Source of the DNA: Toxotes chatareus | Taxonomy: Eukaryota; Chordata; Actinopteri; Toxotidae | Direction of reading: 5' to 3' | DNA length: 64,000 bases | Assembly: GCA_016801885.1 (NCBI GenBank) | Contig: CM028886.1 | Span: forward strand, 16,470,366 to 16,534,365 | Part shown: positions 13,062 through 22,130 of the stretch, piece after piece | Position numbering within the stretch: position 1 is the first letter of the stretch | Layout of the letters: every line of letters starts with the position of its first letter | The notes under the pieces: generated by a model | What the model was told of the DNA's origin: nothing | The model's input: only the letters and a program-made list of their open reading frames with translations | Databases searched by the model: none | Program-made: the position numbers and the translations under genes

Positions 13062-13146
13062 CAAAAGCATCTGCTGACTGAATGTAATGTCAAAATTATT
13101 ATGACATCAAATGAACCTGTCTCTGTTTTGTGCTTTATGACTTTAG

Positions 13147-13201
13147 AGCCTGGAGCCGTTTGGAAAATTAGACAAAGAAGACAAAATACAATATGTGAAA
13201 G
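13147..13201 (+). other. Possible short exon or chance open stretch (55 nt)
   Basis: A 55-nt stretch lies between ctttag and g|gtaagg, both good splice-site strings. Two of three frames are open; one reads SLEPFGKLDKEDKIQYVK, which has protein-like composition. It lies on the plus strand just beyond the 3' end of the myosin pseudogene. I recognise no family. An open 55-nt stretch between chance splice strings is common, so this is only a candidate. Confidence 0.15.
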
Positions 13202-13214
13202 GTAAGGTTACATG

Positions 13215-13325
13215 TCCAACACACAGCCTTTGGACATCAGCTTGCTGACCTTTGAACCTGTGATGTCTGCTGTCTTCTGAGCTTCCTGAACCTGAACCTG
13301 CACCACAAGTGTTTGCCTGCTCCTC
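13215..13325 (-). pseudogene. Myosin pseudogene: near-terminal rod exon (EEQANT...)
   Basis: Follows a clear acceptor (cttttacag) and starts EEQANT, exactly as the family's near-last coding exon does. One nucleotide of frame change later it continues as VQVQEAQKTADITGSKVSKL, matching VQHELEEA.ERADIAESQVNKL, up to the KSR region. The C-terminal tail and stop are not recognisable. Only about 430 nt separate this from the previous rod block, so the intervening rod exons are deleted. Confidence 0.88.
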
Positions 13326-13751
13326 CTGTAAAAGTAAAAAGTCTAAGGTGTGTGAAAGTTGTTTTTATAGCATAGTGTGCGAGTAAATCATCAAAATCCC
13401 TTGAATTAATTTGGCATCTGCCTACTATCAATAGCCAAGTACCTAAACAGCCACACACATCTGATCATAGCAAGTCCGATTTTCTTACCTGAAATATTAT
13501 TCAAAGGAATTTTGCTAAAGGCTTTCACAAACATTCAGTTTTTTGTTTTAGTAATAAAGTGATTCGGTTTGATGCAGCCCTTCAGAAAAGCCAAAAATCA
13601 ATCAATCAATCAATGAAAAAATAATATATAAAATAAGAATAGGAGCAACAAAATCATTTGTCTATTAGAAAATACATTGATATGCATAATACCTTGATCT
13701 GTTGCAGCTTCTTTGGCAGCGGCTCTACTGAATCAAAGGTTCATAACCCAC

Positions 13752-14042
13752 TTTGAGCTGTTCCTGGACATATCTGAGCTGTTTCTGGGCCTCCACAGCC
13801 TGATGATTGGCTTGGCTCAGTTGAATCTTCATCTCGTTCATGTCTCCCTCTGTCTTCTTCCTGATCCACACTGTATCTTTCCTGCTTCTCAGCACAGAGT
13901 TCAGGGTGCTCTGCATGGAGTCAATCACCCTTTGGCTATTCCTCTTGATTTCTTCCATCTCCTCATCCTTCTCTGCCAACTTCCTGTCAGCTTCACTCTT
14001 GACCTCCATGTTCAGCTCAAGAATCTTGGACTCCTCATGCTC
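13752..14042 (-). pseudogene. Myosin pseudogene: longest intact rod exon
   Basis: About 97 codons without a stop, starting EHEESKILELNMEVKSEADR and containing KRNSQRVIDSMQSTL, GDMNEMKIQLSQANHQA and EAQKQLRYVQEQLK. It matches the myosin light-meromyosin exon that follows TLE, with one short in-frame loss near the start (the family's RVQLELNQ segment). The match ends at QLK at 13752, where the parent exon also ends, and a donor-like gtgggt follows. The apparent reading-frame continuation beyond QLK is intron. This exon alone identifies the gene. Confidence 0.96.
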
Positions 14043-14223
14043 ACGGGTATCCTTATCAAGGAACTTTAAATATCGCAGACTAATTCAATAAATCAATCTG
14101 ATGAAATACATTAGGGAGGTGATACCATGCAAGCAGTTCAAATGTTATGATTCACTGCCTTTTTTTTCATTTTCTAAATACAATGAACACTTGAAGTTAT
14201 TTTTGGTTAGTTTGCAGTGTAAC

Positions 14224-14343
14224 CTCCAAGGTGCCTTGTTAGGCTTCTTTGAACTCGGTACACTCTGCCTCTTTAGACCTCTTGAGCTCGTGGATGGCCT
14301 CTCCACTTTCACCAATCTGTTCAATCAAGTCAGAGATTTTTAC
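14224..14343 (-). pseudogene. Myosin pseudogene: rod exon (ISDLIEQIGE...)
   Basis: Reads KISDLIEQIGESGEAIHELK, then a shortened stretch, a TAA stop, and QGTLE. The family has EISDLTEQIGETGK.IHELEKAKK...EEAEGTLE. An internal deletion removes roughly ten residues and the stop replaces a Glu codon. A gt dinucleotide follows TTGGAG at the expected exon end. Confidence 0.93.
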
Positions 14344-15323
14344 TTCAGAAGAAAACACGAGAGACATACAAGCCTCTATTTTGCCACAGGGTTTATGTTG
14401 AGCATCGTCACTGCGTTGAGTGTGTCAGTCCTCGTGTGGCTGTGTTATGAATATTCCACTGCTGCTACAAATGTCTTACTTATTATTTGAATTAAATGAA
14501 CAGACTAAGTCTGCTAAATAAAATACAATAAAAACCAGTCCATTAACAAATTCCATAAACTCAATCTTTAACTCAATGATAACTATGTTACTTTGTGATA
14601 TTATTAATTAAACAAAAAGATAAAGTTACAGTAGGATGAAAAGAAGAATTAAGAAAAAGTAAGATTTAAAATAATGAATCTCTATAAAGCCACTATAATC
14701 TAATCCTTCCATAAGACACATTTTAAGTCCTTATGACACTTGTTAGCAGTGTTTTCCCCTGACATACTGTTTGGCTGTAACACATACACTGAACTACCAG
14801 ACTATAAAATTAATTTTTCAAGGATAGCCTTTTTATTTTCTCTCTGTCATGGATGGATGCAATCCAAATAATAGAAAGTAAGCTATTTAATTTTCGGGTT
14901 ACTCACGGTGAGTAAAATAACCTTTCCTGGTGAATAAAAGTATGCATTTTCTTTTCATTTCACAGAGGCCAGACTCAAAAAAATATATGATATATTTGAT
15001 ATGATTGGTTTTGGCCAGTAAATAGCCGGTAAATAGTGACCTGGAACTTTACTGGTTCATGATATCAGAAGATCATATGGCTGGAATGTTCTTGTTCTAT
15101 ATATTGCTCCAATCTGATATTACTCAGTGTCCAAAACAGAGAGTAAATCTAGGGAGCAAAATTCACTGAATGGTCAGGCAAGGTCTTTACAGCTTCTTTA
15201 ACCACTTACATTGAATCAGTTCAGTTCAATTGAGTTACATAAGGGTGATGTAAGAATTAAATTCAAGAGTGTGTTTGCAGTTTTGTGTTAACCTCAGGAA
15301 GAACATGCTTAATGTACTCTATG

Positions 15324-15482
15324 CTGTGAGTTCTTGTTCGCCCTCTTCAGGATCTCTAATTGACCTACAGTCTCCTCACAGGAGTTCTTCATTTTAAAGA
15401 GCTCAGTACTTACAGATCTGGCCTCCTTCTAGGCTGCCTCCAGCTCAACTTGGCCCCCTTCATACGTGTGCTTCCAATCTGC
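15324..15482 (-). pseudogene. Myosin pseudogene: rod exon (ADWK...LKRANK)
   Basis: A 159-nt block reads ADWKHTYEGGQVELEAA, stop, KEARSVSTELFKMKNSCEE, then LEILKRANKNSQ. It matches the late light-meromyosin rod segment A(E/D)WKQKYEEGQAELE...LSTELFKMKNSYEE...LKRENKNLQ codon by codon, with one CAG-to-TAG stop at 15429-15431 and otherwise unbroken length. Heptad-type coiled-coil spacing is kept. In the parent gene this exon is separated from the previous block by most of the motor, the neck and the S2/rod, all absent here. Confidence 0.95.
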
Positions 15483-16014
15483 TATAACGTGGTGTTATAA
15501 ATATACCAGTGAAAAGTGAGTAATGACAGGATAGCTCTTGGAAAGAAGAAGCTGGAAGCCAAGACTTAAGCCCACAATACTGTATGCACAGTGTATGTGT
15601 TAGCCTGCTTAACTACCAGCTGCCACTTGGGAAAATACTGAAGTATTGTAGCTATAGCAAGTGATTTTAATTGTTATATCTTTAGCTGTTGTACCCTAAT
15701 TAAAGTATTATATTATTTTGGAATCTGTTAATGTGTTAGTTTGTTTATATGTTGTAATAATATTAATATGCCTTTCAGAAAGTGGAATCCTTTGGTTGGC
15801 TTAAGGGTCAAAAACCTAGCAAATCTAAATGATCACTTCTGAACTTAAAATTTTATGACTTGTCCTAGAGTGACCCCAGAATCAGAAAAGGTGAAACGTT
15901 GCCTTTGTTTATATTGCCATGGAAACTGTTCACCACCAGGGTGCAAACATTGTTTTAGGGTCATTCTTGACCCGGCAGTTAAAAAATAATTTACACACTA
16001 CAAAAACCACAAAG

Positions 16015-16038
16015 ACACACACACACACACACGCACAC
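16015..16038. repeat. (CA)n microsatellite inside the piggyBac-like remnant
   Basis: About 11 CA units with one CG interruption, within the inverted-repeat-bounded segment. Confidence 0.95.
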
Positions 16039-16242
16039 GAGAAATTGACATTGTGTGTGCTGCTGATTGAACTCAGACAACACTAAAACTTTCTCATGCA
16101 TGTGCCACATCCACCTCCACGACCCTACACATGACTCAAGTGAACTGGCAAAATTTCAGACAAAATACACATAATGAACTTTTAAAATTTAAAAATTTCA
16201 AATAAACTTTCCTTTAAAGCACTGGGAAATATAGTCAGAGGC

Positions 16243-16250
16243 TATAAAAG
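16243..16250 (+). promoter_or_regulatory. TATA box (TATAAAAG) of the piggyBac-like remnant
   Basis: TATAAAAG lies about 50 bp upstream of the ATG at 16295, in the expected place for a short-leader transposase gene. Confidence 0.4.
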
Positions 16251-16294
16251 TGAGACAGACAGACAGTACCCCCAGTTGTCTTTTTACTGAGTGC

Positions 16295-16392
16295 ATGTTT
16301 CAGTGCCCAACAGTTTATAAATCAGGTTTTTTCAGAAATCATTGTCCATAAGGTCAATGACTTAGAAGAGCAGGTTTCTGAAGAAGAAGATG
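16295..16392 (+). pseudogene. Transposase first-exon remnant (piggyBac-like)
   Basis: After ATG TTT there is one extra base, then an open frame reads SAQQFINQVFSEIIVHKV and NDLEEQVSEEED, ending at a strong donor (g|gtaagt at 16393). A short helical start followed by an acidic EEED run is typical of piggyBac-derived N-termini. The single-base frame break and absence of downstream transposase exons make it non-functional. Could be chance; the TATA box, donor and termini around it argue otherwise. Confidence 0.35.
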
Positions 16393-16630
16393 GTAAGTGC
16401 AATGCTGTTTGTGTTATAATTTTATTAGGGTATAGATGCCTTTAGTTTGCACAAGCCCATAAAATAAAGCTTGAGCTGTTTTGTTTTAGGGGTTTAGTGA
16501 AGGCGGGCCATTTTTGACCCTTAGCACAAGGGGAGTCTGCAGAACATTAAAATTACATAAGGGTTCATTAAAATCTTCTCCTCTATGACTGATTAATTAA
16601 TTAGACTGACTATTTTTTTTCCATCATGCC

Positions 16631-16658
16631 TTTTCTTTCTTTCTTTTTTTTTTTTTTT
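16631..16658. repeat. (CTTT)n followed by T15
   Basis: Pyrimidine tract in the remaining intron of the myosin pseudogene. Confidence 0.9.
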
Positions 16659-16913
16659 AACAATGTCTTTAATTCAAACATAATTTCATCAATATCCTTG
16701 ATGGAGTAATTATCTTCTTAATGTTCCTCTGATTCTTGTCAAGGTATGGAGCTACACCACCGCCTTCCTCCACATCAATCATTAGATCTGATATGACATG
16801 ATGTGTCATGTAATCCTACATCATATCATGTAGGATCACTGGAAGTTGTGACTGTGCTGGGTTTTCTTTAAGTGCTTCAGAATGATGTAATAATGAACTG
16901 AGCGATACTCAAA

Positions 16914-17013
16914 CTCAGTGCCATCAGGCTCAGCCTGCTTGCTTAACTTCATGTTGCCGTGATACATCGCAGCAATAGTCAATATGTCACCAGTTCAGAA
17001 TATTAATAGCAGT
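16914..17013 (-). pseudogene. Myosin pseudogene: motor exon ending in QAEPDGTE
   Basis: The block starts directly after an acceptor (aattcag) with TAINIL, matching the TAIDIL(G) start of the exon that follows EFIATD, so the splice phase is preserved. It then carries a stop and a frame-breaking deletion, and resumes as AMYHGNMKLSKQAEPDGTE, matching the family's AVMH.GNMKF...QAEPDGTE with about seven residues deleted. The expected donor after GAG has been lost. The upstream intron is about 330 nt. Confidence 0.92.
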
Positions 17014-17340
17014 CTGAATTTCACAGGAAAAAAAAACTCATTTACTGTTGGAGCTCATTCTTCTGTGTATTCTGTCTGATTCTCTGTATTCTAAGTATTT
17101 GGACAGTGACACATTGTTTGATGTTTTAATTACTCTGGATATGAAATGACAGTAGTTATTTAATTGTGCACTCCATATGGCTGAATATAACCTTTAATTA
17201 AAGCTGCCAGTCTTTTCCCTCATAATTACTGTGTCATTTCATATTCAGTAAAGTAATAACGGTAGGGAGTCAAAACATCAAACAATGTGTCAAAGCCTAA
17301 ATCCGTCTGGAGCTCAGCAAATTACTTTCCATTGACTTAC

Positions 17341-17433
17341 ATCTGTGGCAATGAACTCCTCAGTGTCATTAATGCACTTGACACTTATTTCACCCTACAT
17401 GATCACTGGATAGTCGTACAGGTTAGAGAGTTT
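17341..17433 (-). pseudogene. Myosin pseudogene: motor-domain exon with NPYDY/GEI segment
   Basis: A 93-nt block lies between a good acceptor (cttccag, down to 17434) and a good donor (gtaagt just after ACAGAT at 17341). It reads NLYDYPVIM, stop, then GEISVKCINDTEEFIATD. This matches the myosin motor segment NPYDYPFVSQGEI...EFIATD, with CAG changed to TAG in the middle. The block is close to the usual length of this exon and its downstream boundary is at the expected codon. Confidence 0.92.
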
Positions 17434-18214
17434 CTGGAAGAAGATTTGAGTTTTTAGGACATTACTTGAGGAAGTTCACATAAAATTTCTCTAAAAGTTT
17501 TTAATATTTCAGTAGAAACAGAAAAGAATTTGTTTGCAAGTAAAATGAGGGAATGACAGAATGTGGCATCCCACTGATCAAAATAGAAGGATCAAAATAT
17601 GCATATACCTATATACACTTTTAGGCACTGATACTCAAACATGGTATTGAGGAATTTTTGACAGGAGTTGCATTTACTTAAAGTTAAAGTAAATGTGATT
17701 TGTTTTGTTTGGGGAGGTAATTATTTATTTCACTATTGAACTGTTACTTGTACTGATATGAAGACGAGTTATCTCTAGCTGCAAAAATTCAGTGATATCA
17801 ATAGTTTATGGCTCGTACAGAGGCATCTGAAGCAGCTATTATTTTTTGTCAGCCCCACCTTTCCAGTCCCCTCACTGTTGGCTTTTGCCAACGCCACTGG
17901 TCTGTGTCAACAGCTGTACTGCTGATAACATTTAGCACTGCTGTCAAAGTAGAGGCCGCCCTCTTAATACCTTGTCAACATGGTGATATACTGAAAGAAG
18001 GTTCCAAATTAGGGAAGCTAATTTTGTGTACAACTGCATACCATGTGAAGTTATCAACACATCTTTTTTTAAGGTTGCAGAGCACAGCGGCACTATGGTG
18101 GTTTTATGACATGGTCACACACTAAATTCCTCCGACAGAAGGGTCTCTGTGTTGAGCCCGTTAATATTAACTCATCAAAGACTTTACATTAAGATTTTTA
18201 CGTGCCACCTTCTA

Positions 18215-18338
18215 GCCTTCAGTCACTGCAGAGGTTGCAAAGCACTCAATGGCATGGTGTTGACAGTCTTCCCAGCACCAGAAAGTGGAGCTCAACAGTT
18301 GTTCCATAATTTGTGGCCTGTTCCAAGAAGCATGTGTA
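18215..18338 (-). pseudogene. Myosin pseudogene: P-loop (ATP-binding) exon remnant
   Basis: Reading the minus strand from an acceptor (tttcag ending at 18339), the exon keeps SGAGKTVNT at 18282-18256. This is the Walker A loop of the myosin motor (GESGAGKT in the family) with the first part degraded to APLSGAGKT. A stop codon lies four codons before SGAGKT in the same frame. After a small frame-breaking deletion the next conserved part continues in another frame as IECFATSAVTEG (18250-18215), matching the family's VIQYFAT segment. Confidence 0.9.
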
Positions 18339-19462
18339 CTGAAATCCAGATAACTTTTCTTAGTAAAATGTGGGACCCCCTCAAATCTGCAACATAAACA
18401 GATGTGAAAAGCCTTCTTCCTGGATTTAATCAATAAAGTACCAGACAACCCTGTAAAACCGGCTGCTTGGAGCATGTCTCTGATGGCAGCCAATAAAAAT
18501 TATCCACTGACCAGACAAGCTGGACCTGAAAGGACCTGGCTGATCCACAGCCAACAGGCACTCTGGCTAGAATTTCCTCCTTAATTTAAGTCAAAGGCCA
18601 ATTTGGAACTAAAAAATATACTTGAATGCAACTACTGCTGTTATATAAGTTCTGGGCTTCACTTCAGTATTAGGTCATTATAAAATCATTAGCTGAAATC
18701 CAGCAAAAAAAACCCCAACAAAAAACAAAAAGAAGAGGTCAGGTTTTCTGTAGCCCTACAAAGTCTACAGACTTCCTTCTTGAGGAACTGGGGATCAGAT
18801 TTCTATTCGAAGAAAAAATGCCTGCCAAAACAACAGGTGATTGCACATAGTTTTACATAGGGATTACCAACAAACAAACCCAGTGAACAGTGCTCACTGA
18901 AATGTGTCATGTTGAGGCCACATTAGAACATGCAGCATCATATTATGCTCAGAAAGCTTAGTTTTATAGTAGATTACGTAGAAGTAAGCCTTATAAAACA
19001 AAGGCCAACACACTGTTAAAATAAATGCCACACAATTAGCAGTGGAGTGATTAGAGAAGCACTCAGTATAATCATCGTTATCATCATGATTAGCTGAGAT
19101 TTCACATCACATGCATGTACAGTTCACACAAAGCTGATTTTAATTCTAATATCACTGTGTGGTTGCCATTTTCTTTCTCCATCTATATATAGTAAAGAGA
19201 ATGACACCTTGCAAAGAGAAAAGATGGGGATGATTAAGGCTAATCTGAGAGCAGATAGCCTTAGGTTAAAAAAAAACCCAAAACAACAGGGCAACTATCC
19301 AAAGGAAAATAAAAATAGTATGGAAAAATATTATCACTGTTGTCCATCTAATATTCCAGGTGTTGCCTCTGTATCATAGTCTTAGGAAACACATGCGTTT
19401 CCTGTTTGTTATCTAAGTGAACCAAGAAGAATATGTGGCAAAAGACACAGGACAAACCCCAC

Positions 19463-19505
19463 CACACACACACATGCACGCGCACACACACACACACACA
19501 CACAC
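19463..19505. repeat. (CA)n microsatellite, interrupted
   Basis: Two CA tracts separated by tgcacgcg. Confidence 0.95.
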
Positions 19506-20448
19506 GCTTGCTTGCATGTTCCCATAAACACACACAGGGTGCCAGGAAATAACCAAACCCCAAATAATGCTGTAATTGTTCCTGCTGTCTCAGATGCTTT
19601 CTCCCTCTCTGTCTCTCATAATAAAAGCCTGTTTGACAGGCCAGCACAGTATATGTGCAGCACAGGAGGGAGTCTACTATTGCTGCTGAACACAAAATTG
19701 TATTACTGAAGGCTGCACCCAGCACAATGCTTTCTTATTCCTCCCCCTATGTCCGTCCTTATATTAGAAATGTTTTCAGTCGCCAATAAAAGCATAATGC
19801 GGTCTTATACATGCTGCATTTGCAAGTGAATTGCGGTGCCCCATATTGCCTCTGATGGTAATCAGAAAAACATTGTGCTATGAGAGAAAGAATAGGCAGT
19901 CCAATATCGAGTGTGATTGTGCTGAATGTTATCTGATGGAGATGTTGGAAATAGAAGCATACTGTATGTAAACTGAATGCCACACTGCTTGGCCATATGG
20001 GTACCAATAAGATACAGGCATATGAAGCAGCAGGAACAAATTATTCTTAAATTATAGTCACAGCACCGCTTGCATGTGAAACCATAAGTAAATGGGACAA
20101 GCATATGGTGCGGAATAACTGAAGAGCGTGTTATATGGGAAATACGGTTAAATTGTTTATGAAGGAATGTGTGTGGCATCCTTTGTGTTGTCAGTGAACA
20201 GCATATCAATTCTCTTCCTCTCTGTCTCATTTGTGTCATCTCATTCTTATCCCAATCAAGCCTCCATTTCACATTTCATTCTTATCTCTCTGCTGCCTCA
20301 GCCTATTATTATTTCCCCTGTTTGTGTTTCTCACCATCTCCTACTCTTTATATTTTACTCTTGATCTCTCTCTCTCTGTGATTTCTTTTCTTTCCTATGC
20401 AGTATCTCTCTGTTTCATCTTCTGTTCTTCTCTTGCCTCTTGCCCCCC

Positions 20449-20473
20449 CACACACACACACACACATATATAT
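20449..20473. repeat. (CA)9(TA)4 microsatellite
   Basis: CA tract passing directly into TA units after a C7 run. Confidence 0.95.
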
Positions 20474-20577
20474 TTTGATTCCATTTTGCTCAAGCCATGT
20501 TAAAACAAAAACAACAGCAGGATCTCAGCTAATGCACCACTCAAATTACTTCTGTGCACATTTATTCATCCAAAATC

Positions 20578-20578
<1 letters not shown>

Positions 20579-20605
<27 letters not shown>
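20579..20605 (+). repeat. A27 run
   Basis: Longest A run in the window. No retroposon body recognised before it. Confidence 0.95.
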
Positions 20606-20608
<3 letters not shown>

Positions 20609-21424
20609 ACAAATGACTCTGTCTCCACCCATTATTGGGATCTTTTTTAGCACCTCCCTGACATCTCAGAAACTGACAGTCAGGTGACAGGTGTATATAT
20701 GCTGCTGGCTGACAGAAATAACAGCAAACATTGAACAGTGGAAAGAGGTAGAAGAAAGGAGACAGGAGTGAAAAACAAAGATGTAAGAATAGAGAGGGAA
20801 AATGAGAGGAAAGAGAAAATACTTAAATACATCAGAATTTTGTGCAAAGGAGTGAAGAAAGTAATAAGGGCAAAGGGAAAGGACATGGAATACAGACTGA
20901 GACATGTAAAATGGTGGACAAAACCACTGCAACTTGTCAATTATGTCCATCTTGCTAATGTCATGTAAACTCACACACAGTAAAAACAGTTCTCTGCTAG
21001 GAGACTAATCTGATAAATGTATTTTAGGAACTCCATTATAGGAATCTGAGGGAAAACAGATATATTTAGAACATGACATCATGTGCTGTGTTATTGAGGC
21101 AAAGGATTTTATTGAAAAACAGTAAAATATTTGCTGCACAAGGGACTAAAAGGACAAAGCATGAAATCAGACAGGGACTCAGAGAAATGATGATAAAGTC
21201 CAGAGGTAGAAAAAAGACAGAGAGAGACAGAAACTTTGTGCAGACAGAGCAATAACGTCAGCCAGGAAGCCAAGGAGAATGCGAATTTGTGACTGGTACT
21301 CGGAGATACTTCTGACTGAACCCAATGTACACTCCCTTTTTTCCTCCCTTCCTCTATTTCATGCCCCTTCCTTCTTCTCACATCTGCTTTGACCCAGTAA
21401 ACTTAGCACTGAACCTGAATCCTT

Positions 21425-21930
21425 GTTTGTGATTGGCTGCGTATGTGCCACTCAGTCATGTGACCACGCTCACACACACGCACCCTCTCTTTCAGCCCCA
21501 CCCTCTAAGCTGAAGATGCAGTTTTCTGCAAATAATCTGAGGTCATTTTGCTCCCTGTGATGTGAGAAGCGTCTCTTTCCTCCTCTTCTTGCCTTTTTAC
21601 CTCCGATTCTTTTTTCTTTTCTCAGTATCTCAGTATCTTCTCTCCTCAACTAAAAAAGCACAGACTCACTGATGAAGTGTGAAGTGGAATTTCGGACTTC
21701 AACTCACTAAATGATGAGCTGTAAAAATGCGGTGTGTTACTGAACACGAGCCTCTTTTTATTATTCAATCTCTTCTTCTGTTTTAACTAACAAAAAAATA
21801 TCCCTGCCACTGGCTGAAGCTGGCTCACTGTCTCCCTCTTTTGCCTCCTCCAACACTCTCTCCTCTTCACCTTTCTCTTTCAACTCAGTATAACACGGTG
21901 TAACTGCTTCCTTTGAATTGCAAACTCAGG
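21425..21930 (+). promoter_or_regulatory. Promoter-like stretch with possible non-coding first exon
   Basis: Within 110 bp there are an inverted CCAAT box (gtgattggctg, 21428), an E-box flanked symmetrically (cagtcatgtgaccac) and a CACCC-type site (cagccccaccctc). Pyrimidine-rich text follows, with only a short open frame from the ATG near 21672. At about 21929 there is a donor-like ctcag|gtaata. This would suit an upstream untranslated exon, but there is no TATA, CpG richness or coding exon to confirm it. Confidence 0.18.
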
Positions 21931-22044
21931 TAATAAAGTTTACTTCATAGAATCACTGTATCTGAATCTATATTTCTTTTTTTTCCCTCATTAGTTCAAT
22001 AGTTATGTTGTTCATGTGAGAAGACTAACACCACTCTAATATCC

Positions 22045-22130
22045 ATATGGTAAATATGAAGCTGCTACCAGCAGTCAGTTAGCTGCGCTTAGCTTAGCAT
22101 TAAAACTGGAAACAAGGGGAAACACTGTAA
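22045..22130 (+). repeat. Fragment of a common teleost repeat (gttagcttagcttagc type)
   Basis: Reads aagctgctaccagcagtcag, ttagctgcgcttagcttagc, aaactggaaacaaggggaaa, in the order of a repeat I know as abundant in fish introns and flanks. Only the 5' portion is present. Confidence 0.65.

Larger units (their letters stand above)
15958..16520 (+). mobile_element. Probable piggyBac-like non-autonomous remnant
   Basis: The left end GGGTCATTCTTGACCCGGC (15958) and the reverse complement of the right end, GGGTCAAAAATGGCCCGCC (up to 16520), are imperfect inverted repeats. They are flanked by ttta and ttag, both one change from the TTAA target used by piggyBac elements. Inside lie a TATA box and a short N-terminal acidic coding stretch ending at a splice donor, as in piggyBac transposase genes. 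The rest of a transposase is missing. The ~560-bp element occupies the gap between motor and rod remnants of the myosin pseudogene. The assignment rests on termini and one short exon, so it is provisional. Confidence 0.45.
13215..18338 (-). pseudogene. Sarcomeric-type myosin heavy chain pseudogene, intron-containing, internally deleted
   Basis: On the minus strand seven blocks match successive exons of a striated-muscle myosin heavy chain, the ATP-driven thick-filament motor. In order they are the P-loop exon, the NPYDY-type exon, the motor exon with the QAEPDGTE motif, and four coiled-coil rod exons ending just before the C-terminus. Introns remain between them and several splice sites still look usable, so this is a duplicated-gene pseudogene and not a processed one. 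It cannot make a myosin: there are in-frame stops in several blocks, small frame-breaking deletions, no exons 5' of the P-loop, no later motor exons, no lever arm or S2, and no exons between the last two rod blocks. A weak further match near 17808-17870 may be the exon that follows the P-loop exon. Identity is very secure; the paralogue (fast skeletal, cardiac) is not decided. A functional MYH gene or cluster may lie outside the window. Confidence 0.95.
18339..21424. other. No gene seen; 5' myosin exons not found
   Basis: I searched this stretch on the minus strand for the N-terminal myosin exons that should precede the P-loop exon and recognised none. It holds CA and A tracts and ordinary DNA. 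Confidence 0.6.

Noticed and set aside
13713..14069. Plus-strand 118-codon frame over the myosin rod exon
   Set aside because: Antisense shadow of the minus-strand myosin coding sequence.
17808..18125. 105-codon plus-strand frame, considered as a transposase piece
   Set aside because: No domain matched. Part of the opposite strand (17808-17870) weakly resembles the myosin exon with QIIAANP, which explains it better, though not securely.
18149..18397. Plus-strand 82-codon frame over the P-loop exon
   Set aside because: Antisense shadow; the minus strand carries SGAGKTVNT.
20579..20605. A27 run as a processed-pseudogene poly(A) tail
   Set aside because: No retroposed coding or SINE body is recognisable on its 5' side and no target duplication was found.
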